From Arenicola marina (lineage: Eukaryota > Annelida > Polychaeta > Arenicolidae), in contig OZ025255.1 in NCBI GenBank assembly GCA_964019135.1, positions 42,314,811 through 42,378,810 on the forward strand: a stretch of 64,000 nucleotides of DNA, in the 5' to 3' direction. A program made the position numbers and the translations under genes. Below are positions 1 to 10,685 of the stretch, piece after piece (the first letter of the stretch is position 1; every line of letters begins with the position of its first letter). The notes beneath the pieces were generated by a model. It was given only the letters and a program-made list of their open reading frames with translations, was not told where the DNA came from and did no database searches.

Positions 1-151
1 GGCAAATATTCGCTAAATCTGCATTTTGGGCCTTTTCGGGTATAATGTAACATTTCTGTTTTTTTTTAAATTTCTATCTAACATAACGCTGGGCGTTAGC
101 AGGCAGCGTTTGGACGAATCATTAATCGACCACGCGAAAGGTGGTTAAATA

Positions 152-3107
152 TGCCGCATTTTGATGACGTTTAACTCACCTCATCTTCGTCCTCGGAAGG
201 CAGTGACGTTTAAACTCACCTCATCTGGGTCCTCGAAAGGCAGTGACGTTTAACTCACCTCATCTCCGTCCTCGGAAGGCAGTGACGTTTAACTCACCTC
301 ATCTCCGTCCTCGGAAGGCAGTGACGTTAACCCACCTCATCTGGGTCCTCGGAAGGCAGTGACGTTTAACTCACCTCATCCGGGTCCTCGAAAGGCAGTG
401 ACGTTTAACTCACCTCATCTGGGTCCTCGGAAGGCAGTGACGTTTAACTCACCTCATCTCCGTCCTCGGAAGGCAGTGACGTTAACCCACCTCATCTGGG
501 TCCTCGGAAGGCAGTGACGTTTAAGTCACCTCATCTGGGTCCTCGAAAGGCAGTGACGTTTAACTCACCTCATCTGGGTCCTCGGAAGGCAGTGACGTTT
601 AACTCACCTCATCTCCATCCTCGGAAGGCAGTGACGTTTAACTCACCTCATCTGGGTCCTCGGAAGGCAGTGACGTTTAACTCACCTCATCTGGGTCCTC
701 GAAAGGCAGTGACGTTTAACTCACCTCATCTGGGTCCTCGGAAGGCAGTGACGTTTAACTCACCTCATCTGGGTCCTCGGAAGGCAGTGACGTTTTTAAC
801 CCGCCTCATCTGGGTCCTCGGAAGGCAGTGACGTTAACCCACCTCATCTGGGTCCTCGGAAGGCAGTGACGTTTAACTCACCTCATCCGGGTCCTCGAAA
901 GGCAGTGACGTTTAACTCACCTCATCTGGGTCCTCGGAAGGCAGTGACGTTTAACTCACCTCATCTCCGTCCTCGGAAGGCAGTGACGTTAACCCACCTC
1001 ATCTGGGTCCTCGGAAGGCAGTGACGTTTAAGTCACCTCATCTGGGTCCTCGAAAGGCAGTGACGTTTAACTCACCTCATCTGGGTCCTCGGAGGGCAGT
1101 GACGTTTAACTCACCTCATCTCCATCCTCGGAAGGCAGTGACGTTTAACTCACCTCATCTGGGTCCTCGGAAGGCAGTGACGTTTAACTCACCTCATCTG
1201 GATCCTCGAAAGGCAGTGACGTTTAACTCACCTCATCTGGGTCCTCGGAAGGCAGTGACGTTTAACTCACCTCATCTGGGTCCTCGGAAGGCAGTGACGT
1301 TTTTAACCCGCCTCATCTGGGTCCTCGGAAGGCAGTGACGTTTAACTCACCTCATCTGGGTCCTCGAAAGGCAGTGACGTTTAACTCACCTCATCTGGGT
1401 CCTCGGAAGGCAGTGACGTTTAACTCACCTCATCTCCGTCCTCGGAAGGCAGTGACGTTAACCCACCTCATCTGGGTCCTCGGAAGGCAGTGACGTTTAA
1501 CTCACCTCATCTGGGTCCTCTGAAGGCAGTGACGTTTAACCCACCGCATCTGGGTCCTCGGAAGGCAGTGACGTTTAACTCACCTCACCTGGGTCCTCGG
1601 AAGGCAGTGACGTTTAACTCACCTCATCTGGGTCCTCGGAAGGCAGTGACGTTTTTAACCCGCCTCATCTGGGTCCTCGGAAGGCAGTGACGTTTAACTC
1701 ACCTCATCTCCATCCTCGGAAGGCAGTGACGTTTAACTCACCTCATCTGGGTCCTCGGAAGGCAGTGACGTTTAACTCACCTCATCTGGGTCCTCGAAAG
1801 GCAGTGACGTTTAACTCACCTCATCTGGGTCCTCGGAAGGCAGTGACGTTTAACTCACCTCATCTGGGTCCTCGGAAGGCAGTGACGTTTTTAACCCGCC
1901 TCATCTGGGTCCTCGGAAGGCAGTGACGTTTAACTCACCTCATCTGGGTCCTCGAAAGGCAGTGACGTTTAACTCACCTCATCTGGGTCCTCGGAAGGCA
2001 GTGACGTTTAACTCACCTCATCTCCGTCCTCGGAAGGCAGTGACGTTAACCCACCTCATCTGGGTCCTCGGAAGGCAGTGACGTTTAACTCACCTCATCT
2101 GGGTCCTCTGAAGGCAGTGACGTTTAACCCACCGCATCTGGGTCCTCGGAAGGCAGTGACGTTTAACTCACCTCACCTGGGTCCTCGGAAGGCAGTGACG
2201 TTTAACTCACCTCATCTGGGTCCTCGGAAGGCAGTGACGTTTTTAACCCGCCTCATCTGGGTCCTCGGAAGGCAGTGACGTTTAACTCACCTCATCTGGG
2301 TCCTCGGAAGGCAGTGACGTTTAACTCACCTCATCTGGGTCCTCGGAAGGCAGCGACGTTTAACTCACCTCATCTCCATCCTCGGAAGGCAGTGACGTTT
2401 AACTCACCTCATCTGGGTCCTCGGAAGGCAGTGACGTTTAACTCACCTCATCTGGGTCCTCGGAAGGCAGTGACGTTTTTAACCCGCCTCATCTGGGTCC
2501 TCGGAAGGCAGTGACGTTTAACTCACCTCATCTGGGTCCTCGGAAGGCAGTGACGTTTAACTCACCTCACCTGGGTCCTCGGAAGGCAGTGACGTTAACC
2601 CACCTCATCTGGGTCCTCGGAAGGCAGTGACGTTTAACTCACCTCATCTGGGTCCTCGAAAGGCAGTGACGTTTAACTCACCTCATCTGGGTCCTCGAAA
2701 GGCAGTGACGTTTAACTCACCTCATCTGGGTCCTCGAAAGGCAGTGACGTTTAACTCACCTCATCTGGGTCCTCGAAAGGCAGTGACGTTTAACTCACCT
2801 CATCTGGGTCCTCGGAAGGCAGTGACGTTTTTAACCCGCCTCATCTGGGTCCTCGGAAGGCAGTGACGTTTAACTCACCTCATCTGGGTCCTCGGAAGGC
2901 AGTGACGTTTAACTCACCTCATCTGGGTCCTCGGGAGGCAGTGACGTTTTTAACCCGCCTCATCTGGGTCCTCGGAAGGCAGTGACGTTTAACTCACCTC
3001 ATCTGGGTCCTCGGAAGGCAGTGACGTTTAACTCACCTCATCTGGGTCCTCGGAAGGCAGTGACGTTTAACTCACCTCATCTTCGTCCTCGGAAGGCAGT
3101 GGCGCGA
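152..3107 (-). repeat. 39-bp minisatellite copied from the MPP10 exon end and its 5' splice site
   Basis: Roughly 75 tandem copies of a 39-bp unit. Read on the minus strand, each unit is about 23 nt matching the end of the MPP10 exon (CTGCCTTCCGAGGA.. ending GATGAG) followed by gtgagttaaacgtca, so every copy holds a consensus donor GAG|gtgagt. Variants differ at a few positions (ctgggtcc, ctccgtcc or ctccatcc on the plus strand), and some units gain two extra t or lose a t. The leftmost copy (about 163-201) keeps the cttcgtcctcg variant seen in the true exon, while inner copies do not. The array occupies the intron after the exon. Bases 1-151 to its left are unique sequence with no gene seen. 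Confidence 0.95.
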
Positions 3108-3934
3108 ACACATCGACGTACTCCTCCTCCTCCTCCTCCTCATCATCATCATCATCAGAGCTGCCCTCATTCTTGTCACCAGGCCTGGAAGCTCCTCGCT
3201 TCTCCAGACGCATCCTGCGCTCCTCCTTGGCATCCTCCTGCTCCAGAAACTGCTCCAGGTCGGCCAGCCGGAAGAACTTGTCATCCACGACCGTCTTGCG
3301 TTTCTTGCTCTGCTTCGCTCTGGCACCCCGGTCCTTATCGCCGCTAGACTTGTTTTTACTCCGCTGCGATTTAGACGTGGTGTCAAAGTCAAAGTCCAGA
3401 TTATCCTCCTCTTCTTCATCCTCATCGCTGCTCTCTGCCTCAGGGTCCTTGGCATCCTCGTCATTATCCGCAGCAGTCACTTTGTCCAGGATTCGCTTCA
3501 ACTCAGCTTCATCCTCGCTCAGTTCACTGTCGTCATCGCTATCGCTGATAGTCCCTGACTGTTCCCGCAGTATATTTTTCACGCTATCGGACTCAGAGAT
3601 GGCAGATTCTCCGTCACTGTGAGCGCCTGATCCAGCACCCTGACTCTCCCTCCGCTGCTCCCTCAAGTGTTTCCTCGCTACTTGGTCCTTGCGAGATGAC
3701 TGAGAGAATGTCAATTGGTGATTGGCTACCACCTTAGATACACTTGGTAGCATACCCTGTACCACTGGATCATTTTGTAATTCAATTTCTTGCCAAACTT
3801 GTTCATCATCAAATTGTTCAATGATTAGCTCAGGCAGAGCATCGCTTTTCGTTGTAACAGCTTCTGTGCTTTTCACAAAGTCATATAATAACTTGGTGGC
3901 TTTCCTTAATTTCTCCGCAACAGATGTTTGTGTT
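3076..3934 (-). CDS. MPHOSPH10: MPP10 (U3 snoRNP / SSU processome protein), one internal exon
   Basis: One 859-nt exon of the nucleolar protein MPP10, which acts with IMP3, IMP4 and U3 snoRNA in the small-subunit processome during 18S rRNA maturation. The exon starts after the acceptor ..tttgtttgcag (A at 3934, codon position 3) and ends at GAG|gtgagt (3076, phase 0), giving 286 whole codons. Diagnostic segments in order are LLYDF near the start, the family signature FDDEQVWQEIELQN, long Asp/Glu-Ser stretches, VDDKFFRLADLEQFLEQ, and an acidic end PLPSEDEDE. These match the N-terminal half of known MPP10 proteins. Exon 1 with the start Met was not found upstream (higher coordinates), and the C-terminal exons lie beyond the array, outside the window. 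The apparent Met-initiated ORF reaching 3981 is intron read-through. The donor sits inside the first unit of the 39-bp array. Confidence 0.9.
3119..3157 (-). repeat. Coding trinucleotide run (Glu then Asp homopolymers)
   Basis: Inside the MPP10 exon, (ctc)n followed by (atc)n on the plus strand encodes a run of Asp then Glu on the minus strand. Acidic tracts are normal for this protein family, but the pure codon run makes this a coding microsatellite likely to vary in length in steps of three. Confidence 0.85.
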
Positions 3935-4023
3935 CTGCAAACAAATAAATATACATACAATGATACGCAAAAATACAACACATGTAATTAATCATGAGAG
4001 AGCTCATTTCAATGTCTGATAAA

Positions 4024-4066
4024 CATATATATCATATATAATATATATATATATATATATTTATAT
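4024..4066. repeat. AT microsatellite
   Basis: Nearly pure (AT)n with small interruptions, in the presumed intron or upstream region of the MPP10 gene. Confidence 0.9.
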
Positions 4067-4696
4067 CTGCAGCTTGATGTTTACTTTGGGGTTATATCCT
4101 ATTAATGCCAATATATAGGGTATTTCAAGATAATCTGCTTTAAGTAATATGTAGATGCATTAGTAAAAGCAGTCATGGGCAACTATCCGTTACCAATTAA
4201 AGTTAATGATACAGCATTTTCCACCTACATTACGACTTTCATTATGATTAAAATATGTTATCAAAATGTTATAAAAGTGACATCACAATGGGAGTTCCTG
4301 AGCAACTGAATGATATGGCATGTGCATGGTATATATCATCTTACCAAAGATATATGCAGTATAGTTAAATTTTAGGTAGCACCTATCCCTATTAATGAGC
4401 GTAGCGAGCTCTTTAGATAACACACATGTAAAAAGAATGACAAAAACTATATCTGCTAAGCAACCAAATGATATCCCACAAGCATGTGCTTGGTATACGT
4501 CATCCTGCCAAAGATATGCATTATGGCAGGCCAAAGTAGGATATAGTTTGAATATTAATCTAGGTATCCCTACGGAATAGCTGAATTAATAATTATACGC
4601 TCACATTTTATAGGTTGCACCTATCCATATTACTTTACTATGCTTGTGGAGATATCAATGAAGAAGAAATTGGCACAAGAAAGAATTTTCCTTATG
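4067..4696. other. Non-coding AT-rich stretch with a diverged duplication
   Basis: No gene seen. Two diverged copies of a roughly 100-170-bp segment are visible: around 4300-4395 and 4461-4635 share aatgatat, catgtgc.tggtata, tcatc.t.ccaaagatat and gcacctatcc.tatta in the same order and strand. This may be an old tandem duplication or two copies of one repeat family. Confidence 0.55.
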
Positions 4697-5087
4697 TTTT
4701 TTTTTTTATTGTATCCATAACAGTACAAAATACATGCAACGTTTCACAATACGAAGACTAACAGCAGCACTTATCCCTCAAATTATGAAAGCGATGAAAA
4801 AACAGTTCAGCGGGTCCCCATTTCTTTGCAAAGGCAGCGTGGGACATTCCAAATTTCTCTAGTTTATATATATAGCTAATTGTGTTTACAGCACCTTTGA
4901 AGCTTGGCTTGGAATTAACCTCCTTTATTTTATAAATAAACTTTTTTACTATTGTCAAGACATGATTAACTAAATCACAAAAAATGGGTAGATGAATGCC
5001 CAATAAAACCGTTTTCTCTGTTATTAATGTGTGAGCTGTGAAGCCAGTCGCTTTAGCCAGTAATCGCCCCAGTTCTATAGAATGCTA
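4697..5087 (-). pseudogene. Unrecognised 108-codon ORF fragment with poly(A)-like 3' end
   Basis: A minus-strand frame is open from 5084 to a stop at 4758-4760, with no ATG at its start and a TAG directly before it (5087-5085). The translation looks like real protein: mixed composition, hydrophobic stretches (GIHLPIFCDLVNHVLTIV), and an end rich in aromatic and basic residues (ELFFHRFHNLRDKCCC). I do not recognise the family. About 50 bp after the stop comes AATAAA running straight into an 11-base A run (4707-4697). That is the shape of a 5'-truncated retroposed copy or the 3' end of a mobile element. A terminal exon of a resident gene is also possible (TAG could be read as an acceptor AG). 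Confidence 0.4.
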
Positions 5088-6313
5088 TGCATAATGGCCG
5101 AGTCGCTCTAACCATCCCCTACCATACGTGGAGGGGGGGGTGGTGGTCGGGATTGGTCAAGCCGCGAGGGGATTAGTCAACAGCGATTGAGGGGGGGTTT
5201 GAGGGGAGAGACAGAGTGACCACGAGGCTATTGCTGAGTTTTATACAACGGTCTGGGTTGGTGTGATCGATTGTATGGAAGAATAGGCAGAGAAAGTTTA
5301 TAGAGATTTAACAACAAATTTATTTAACATAGACCAACAACTCCTTTTAAACCCAATTTATCCATGATATCCATAATTAACCAATTGGTTGCTGTACTGA
5401 AACCTTTAGGCAGGTAGACAGTGACAACCGCTAAAGACAGCTTTGGCAAAGAAGAAGCCAGGATTCAATTACATGCCAATGTGACTATGGAGTTGTTATC
5501 AGAGGGTGACCAGTTCTAGATGGCAGGGAAGTCATAACTAATTTAATAAGCTGGCAAATTTAACAAGTTGTTATCAAAGGATGTGGCATTGTGTTGTGGA
5601 TTGTTATCATGCTGTTTTCAATTGGCCATATATGCAAGTTATCCGACAGTAAATGGGTGAAAACCAGAAATTAAACGAGAATATATAATCATAAACAAAA
5701 GTGCATGAAATTTGGGCCACATGAATATCCGCAAAAATCCTAGCTCTACACCCTCATTGCCATTAAAATCCATGTTATCAATGCTTATTATGGGGCTCCC
5801 CGCGGTAAATTGGCCATGTACAAAAATCGGCCGACACATAATCGTCGAGGCGCGCAGACTAATCCGCTGGCTCGCTACACCCCCACCCCCACCCCATCCC
5901 CCTCACCCCCCTTAAATCCTTCAGCCGTTTGGCCATTCAGCCATTATGAGCCGGGATTGTTCTATAACCCGAAACAACATAGTGTTGACACAATTTCTTG
6001 ATGCCAGAAGATAGAACAAGGTATATATAATATGTAAAGACCATGATTGTACGCATACACATTATGAAAAAAGCTACAGTCAATTCCCGACTGGTGTCTA
6101 AGAACTTTGCATGGACACCGTTATGCCCCTAGAAAAGCGTGCTTGCCTGGGGGCACTTGTGATAAAATTGCAGTACATCGTTATAGCGGAACCGAGCGAA
6201 ACCGGGTGAAAAGTAGCGGAACCGGGTGCAAATTACCAGTTAGACAAGGAGTAGGAAGTTCAGTTTTGCTTACAAGTACACTTATCAATGCTTCTGTTAT
6301 ATTCGTATAATAT
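5088..6313. other. No gene seen; G/C homopolymer patches
   Basis: Unique-looking sequence with a G-rich patch near 5132-5200 and a pyrimidine-rich patch (cccccaccccc type) near 5878-5910. Short ORFs here have no recognisable domains and low-complexity ends. Confidence 0.6.
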
Positions 6314-7417
6314 TTACATAGAAATGTGAAGGTATTGTCTAGTAACAGAAGGATTTGTCTCCGAATGCTGAGCCCAGTGCCAGGCCGCCATATTGGTTGT
6401 TGTCGTAGTAAGACTCTTAGAGTCACCACTTGGCACTGCCACCAGCGTACTATTAGTCATCTGCAATAGTGGCTGCGTGCTCGAAAGTAGGTGAAACAAC
6501 TTTTTCGTTGCAAGAATTACATTAAAACCATGCAAGCGTTCAGTATATACAGAAATAGAATAGGACACCCACGCGCCGCAGTCGTCCCAGAACTGGCTGT
6601 GCTGGCCATCCGCTCTTCTTTTAATATTTCGGGCGTTCTGCACAACGAAGAACTGATCTTCCTTCACGCCTTTAGGGACGTATTCCGGAACTGAAGTGGA
6701 TGCACTTGACAGGGCCGCAACGACTTCGTTCACTTGCAGAAACCGGGACTGGCTTTGTTTTCCCAGCGGAAGGTCTTGGCCGCCGCAAGCTCGAACCGGC
6801 TCAGAGAGAACACTTATAGCGGAATCGTCAGCTCTGGAATCATTGTCTTCTTGAGCATCAACACTTTCGGGGTTGAGATTCGTCAGGAGCACTATAGGAC
6901 ATGTCTGGGCTCTTCCGCAGGGACAGCCATTCCTCTTGATCCCGGAGGTCAGAAAGCTGTTCCACTGGGGTTGATGTGTGCGGCTGTGGCAGTATGATTA
7001 CACGCCAACAGATAGGAGCGCAAAGATCATTGGCATTTCTGAATATGCCCCTGGGGTACACACGGCACGCAGCAGACTGGTGTAGGGGTCGTGGACCAAT
7101 CGATCGTCCTTGACTAGGTATGCGTATCGTGGGTCTTCTGTGTCATAGTTGTGTGGATGCTTCGCCATTTCTAAAGCTGTGAGAAGCCGGATTAGCTTGT
7201 GTTGATCTTCAGATGCATAGAGCCCGCGGGAAAGCGCTCTGTACAGGCAGTTGCCGTCCCCTGCTACGGCAAGTGGGACATGGGTTGTCAGCACGGCTGG
7301 ATGCAGCAGCTGTAAAACTCCAGTCGCGGTAACGTCCCTTGTTCCTGGTGGTGAATCAGGTGCCGTGATACTACGATTCGGCAGCGATAAAATTGGGATG
7401 CCCAGAAATCAGAATTG
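6314..7417 (-). pseudogene. Broken OTU-like cysteine protease gene (possibly transposon-derived)
   Basis: The minus-strand frame opens at about 7417 and reads HPAVLTTHVPLAVAGDGNCL, then YRALSRGLYASEDQHKLIRL. GDGNC with the downstream RALS is the catalytic Cys motif of OTU-family deubiquitinases. The frame is cut by TAA at 7000-6998 and then continues in the same frame to 6314. It carries PEYVPKGVKEDQFFVVQNAR and FWDDCGAW, a segment I associate from memory with OTU/vertnin-like proteins that are multicopy in marine invertebrate genomes. The OTU catalytic His is not evident. One in-frame stop, no clear start and no clear introns suggest a decayed copy, although a spliced gene with a donor near the TAA (gtgtaa) cannot be excluded. 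The OTU call is firm; the vertnin-like link and mobile origin are inference. Confidence 0.6.
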
Positions 7418-10368
7418 ACAAGGCAAGTCAGAATTAACATCTACAATCGTCAATGGAGCTTCTGAATCATTTAGCTTTTTTAATTGATTTCTAAAATCAC
7501 GGTGCTCTGGATGACTGGAGTCGATTAAATCTTTAAGGGTGGGAATTAAAGGCCAAAAATTAACACGTGTTGTTGTCGGATATAGGGCGATAATACAAGT
7601 ATTTAGTCCAAGACTGACTCACAGTGCTGAAGCTGCCCCGTAACATACATAATTACATGCCATAATGAGTAGCTAAGTAGTCTGGGACATATTTACCCAA
7701 GATAATTCTCTGGTGCCTTAGTAGCAGAAGTAAACACCGCTAAAACTTCTTTTAAATCACTTTGCTTCGCCATTTTGCATGTTGTTAATGATATCTAATA
7801 ACCGAAAACAGGCGAAAAGCGAAAAGACAGCATCATAACGCAAACATGTATGTAACATTGCATGTCAAAAATGACGGTAACCCATCGCCTGTCGCCTTTA
7901 CAACGTCGACAAAAACTTGTAACATCAGACATGGTTATATTTTTCATTCTTACGAGCAGTAAAGACATTAGAATACAAATCAGTCTGATCAGCAGCTTTA
8001 GCTGAGGATCTAGTGGTATTTAAGCTGTCTTTTCGCCGCAAGATACTGTGTTCTCGCTATAAAGTGAGACCCGGCCGAAAAAAAGGAAAATGTCACATTC
8101 AACATTTCTGCAGCAAGGTAATATATTTATATTATGTGCATGGGTAAATAGCCTATACAAGTCATAGTTAATTCTAACATTGTTTTAAACTTCTTTCTTT
8201 AAAAATAATATTAAAAAAATGCTGAGATGAGGTAGAATGGTTTCGATTTTTGTACACATTCCACACTTTCTGCTAATATTATGTATGCACAATTCTATAT
8301 GATTAAAAATGCCAGGGGTCTGGAAGGGGGAGTCCGGTGTCCAGTGCCGATTTAAAAAAAATGTCAGTGTGAAATGTCGATTCTTCACGACGTTCCGTGT
8401 CGTTCTTTGTCGAAGTCGGTGTTTTTTTGTGTTTTTTTTTTATAAAATGCCACTATCTGTGTCGCTTTTCCAGATACTCGGTGTCGGAATTTGGGGGTCA
8501 ATGTCGAATGTCGATTTTTCAAATAAGCCTTTAATCGGGAAATTCTAAATTTATTTGTGAGCTACCGACAGGACCGCATGCAAATTCTTTAATTTGGAGG
8601 ATAGACACTTAATTGGGTATTATATAAATCGGTAAAGCAGCCTTAGAGGCACTTTTCTCTAACAGGAAAACAGATTTCAAAATAACACGGGGTCAAAGTT
8701 CAAAGCGTTTTACGTACGCCTTTGACCTTCGATCCAACTCGAAAGCTCAAAAAGTAACATATGGCTTCTATAATTATTAAAAATCGAATGAATTCGTCCG
8801 GTACGGTACCAGTAGCACAATGGATGCTAAACAATGGTATATATATATATGTGATATCAAACTTTGAATATATTTTGGATTAATTAGACTCATTTGCAAT
8901 TATAGCGTATGAAGGATAAATCTAATGGTTAAATTGGACTTGGGAAAGAGTGATTATAGCGTGAGCGGAACGCCCTCTGCCGGAAGATAGACACTGTATA
9001 CGGATCGGCTCACATTTCGACCAGCAATGACAATAAAATATAAATAGGAATAATTACGTATTACAGTTCATACACACTGGGGGGTCCCGGCTGGTTTTAG
9101 GGTGTCCAGACAAAGTAACAACAAATACAAAACCTAATGATGGGAAGGTACGAGTGCATTGTGTGGCTTTAGATTCTTATGAATCTATATGTAACACATA
9201 CAGTATTGAGTTAATTAGGATATCGCGTTAATGAGGCAAATAAGATATATTTTAGATAAGCCTTTATATGTGCCAAGTTTCGCCGTTGCGATCTTTACAG
9301 ACAAGATTCCATGCCACGAAGGAGGAACACAGTGAGCGCATGATAACTATTCCATACCACTTACTGGGGGTTACCACTCTTCGTCTTTAAATCCACCAAA
9401 ATATTAGTTTTCTCTTTACCAATAACTCGTCCATGCAGTTGGGAGGGGCATCTCCCTCCTCTACGCGTGCCTTGCTGTCACCCCCCCCCCCCCCCCATCC
9501 GCCCTTAAATGCCTGTTAGTTTTCCCTTTTTCTGCCTCACAAGAATGACCGATAAAATGGAATTTGTCGGTTTGGAAACGCCTTCCGACTGCCTATATAT
9601 ACTCGCGCTCTAAAGATGTCCGCAGGGTAAAGATTTATGTCCTTCTTCGCAAAGAGTAGGGGGTTACCCGCGGGGACAAGGCTCCACTCTCCCTTCCTTC
9701 TCCCATTGACGCGATGGGACCAAAATGGTTAAAGCGTCCTGAATATACAACCAATCTAAAGATGTCGGAATAAAGCAGATAAAGGAACACTCTGTAGCTA
9801 TGGCGTTCCACAGGTCAGTCATCATTCGAACAAAATTGCCTTTATGTTTCGTACAAGAAACTTACATCAGATGTATATGTATGCATGGGCCTATTGATTA
9901 TAATGCACGATAGTTCTACGTTCAGGCTGCATACATATATCACTTTTCCATTCATGTGAGCCAAGAAGGTATATACGATCATTGATCTGAGAGCATGAGA
10001 AGTGTTTGTGGAAAAGGAGGGGGCGTTTCCGGTTCTCGCGGTTGGTATCCAACTCTGGGAGATATTGGGTGATGGTTATTTGTACAAATCTAGATTCAAT
10101 GCGACAGCAGTCTCCGTATTCCTCGATATCTGTGGTATCACATTTAAGTATTTGCAGTAACTGTTGATGTGCATCGGTGGAACATTGAAATATGAATTAG
10201 TCTAAAGGTATGAATATGCTGAAAACCCATCAATCAGTTAGGTTGTCGGATGAATCGAAGACACCAGCTTTCAACTTGATTTCTGAACAGGACACTAGTT
10301 GGGGTTGGTTTATGAAGGTTTATTCATAATACTTGACACGTATCCTGTAAATATTTAGCTGGAAACTC
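7418..10368. other. Long stretch with no gene seen
   Basis: No ORF with recognisable protein features on either strand. It contains a short AT microsatellite near 8835-8852, a C16 homopolymer at 9481-9496 and otherwise unique AT-rich sequence. It could hold regulatory DNA or very short exons that cannot be recognised by eye. Confidence 0.6.
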
Positions 10369-10374
10369 TTTATT
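10369..10374 (-). other. Poly(A) signal AATAAA for Ly6 gene A
   Basis: TTTATT on the plus strand reads AATAAA on the minus strand, 312 bp past the stop of the Ly6 gene. A second AATAAA lies at 10324-10319. Either fits the 3' end of that transcript. Confidence 0.4.
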
Positions 10375-10685
10375 TAGAAGTGTTTGGCACAAATCGGATA
10401 ATTGAAAGCAAAAGCATCTTTGCAAAGACCGTGGAGCAGTCATTCATATGTCGTAATAAGAACGATGAAACCATCTGTAAGTGTAATTGTCACGCCATAG
10501 CTGGCTCATGTCGCTTGTTTAGGCTACCGCTGCCCGACCCTGATCTTTCAGGTCATAAAGTGTTTAAAACCTCAGCGAAACAGTTCAACTGTAGCACTCA
10601 TGGTACTGGAGCGTCATCGTCGGCCGGTATACGGCGCCACCATAAACAACCGCCAGAAACAATCGGATTTGGCAGGTAGCGCCAC

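Noticed and set aside
4283..4580. Opposed 60-80-codon ORFs near 4.3-4.6 kb
   Set aside because: Both overlap a diverged non-coding duplication and have no protein-like features.
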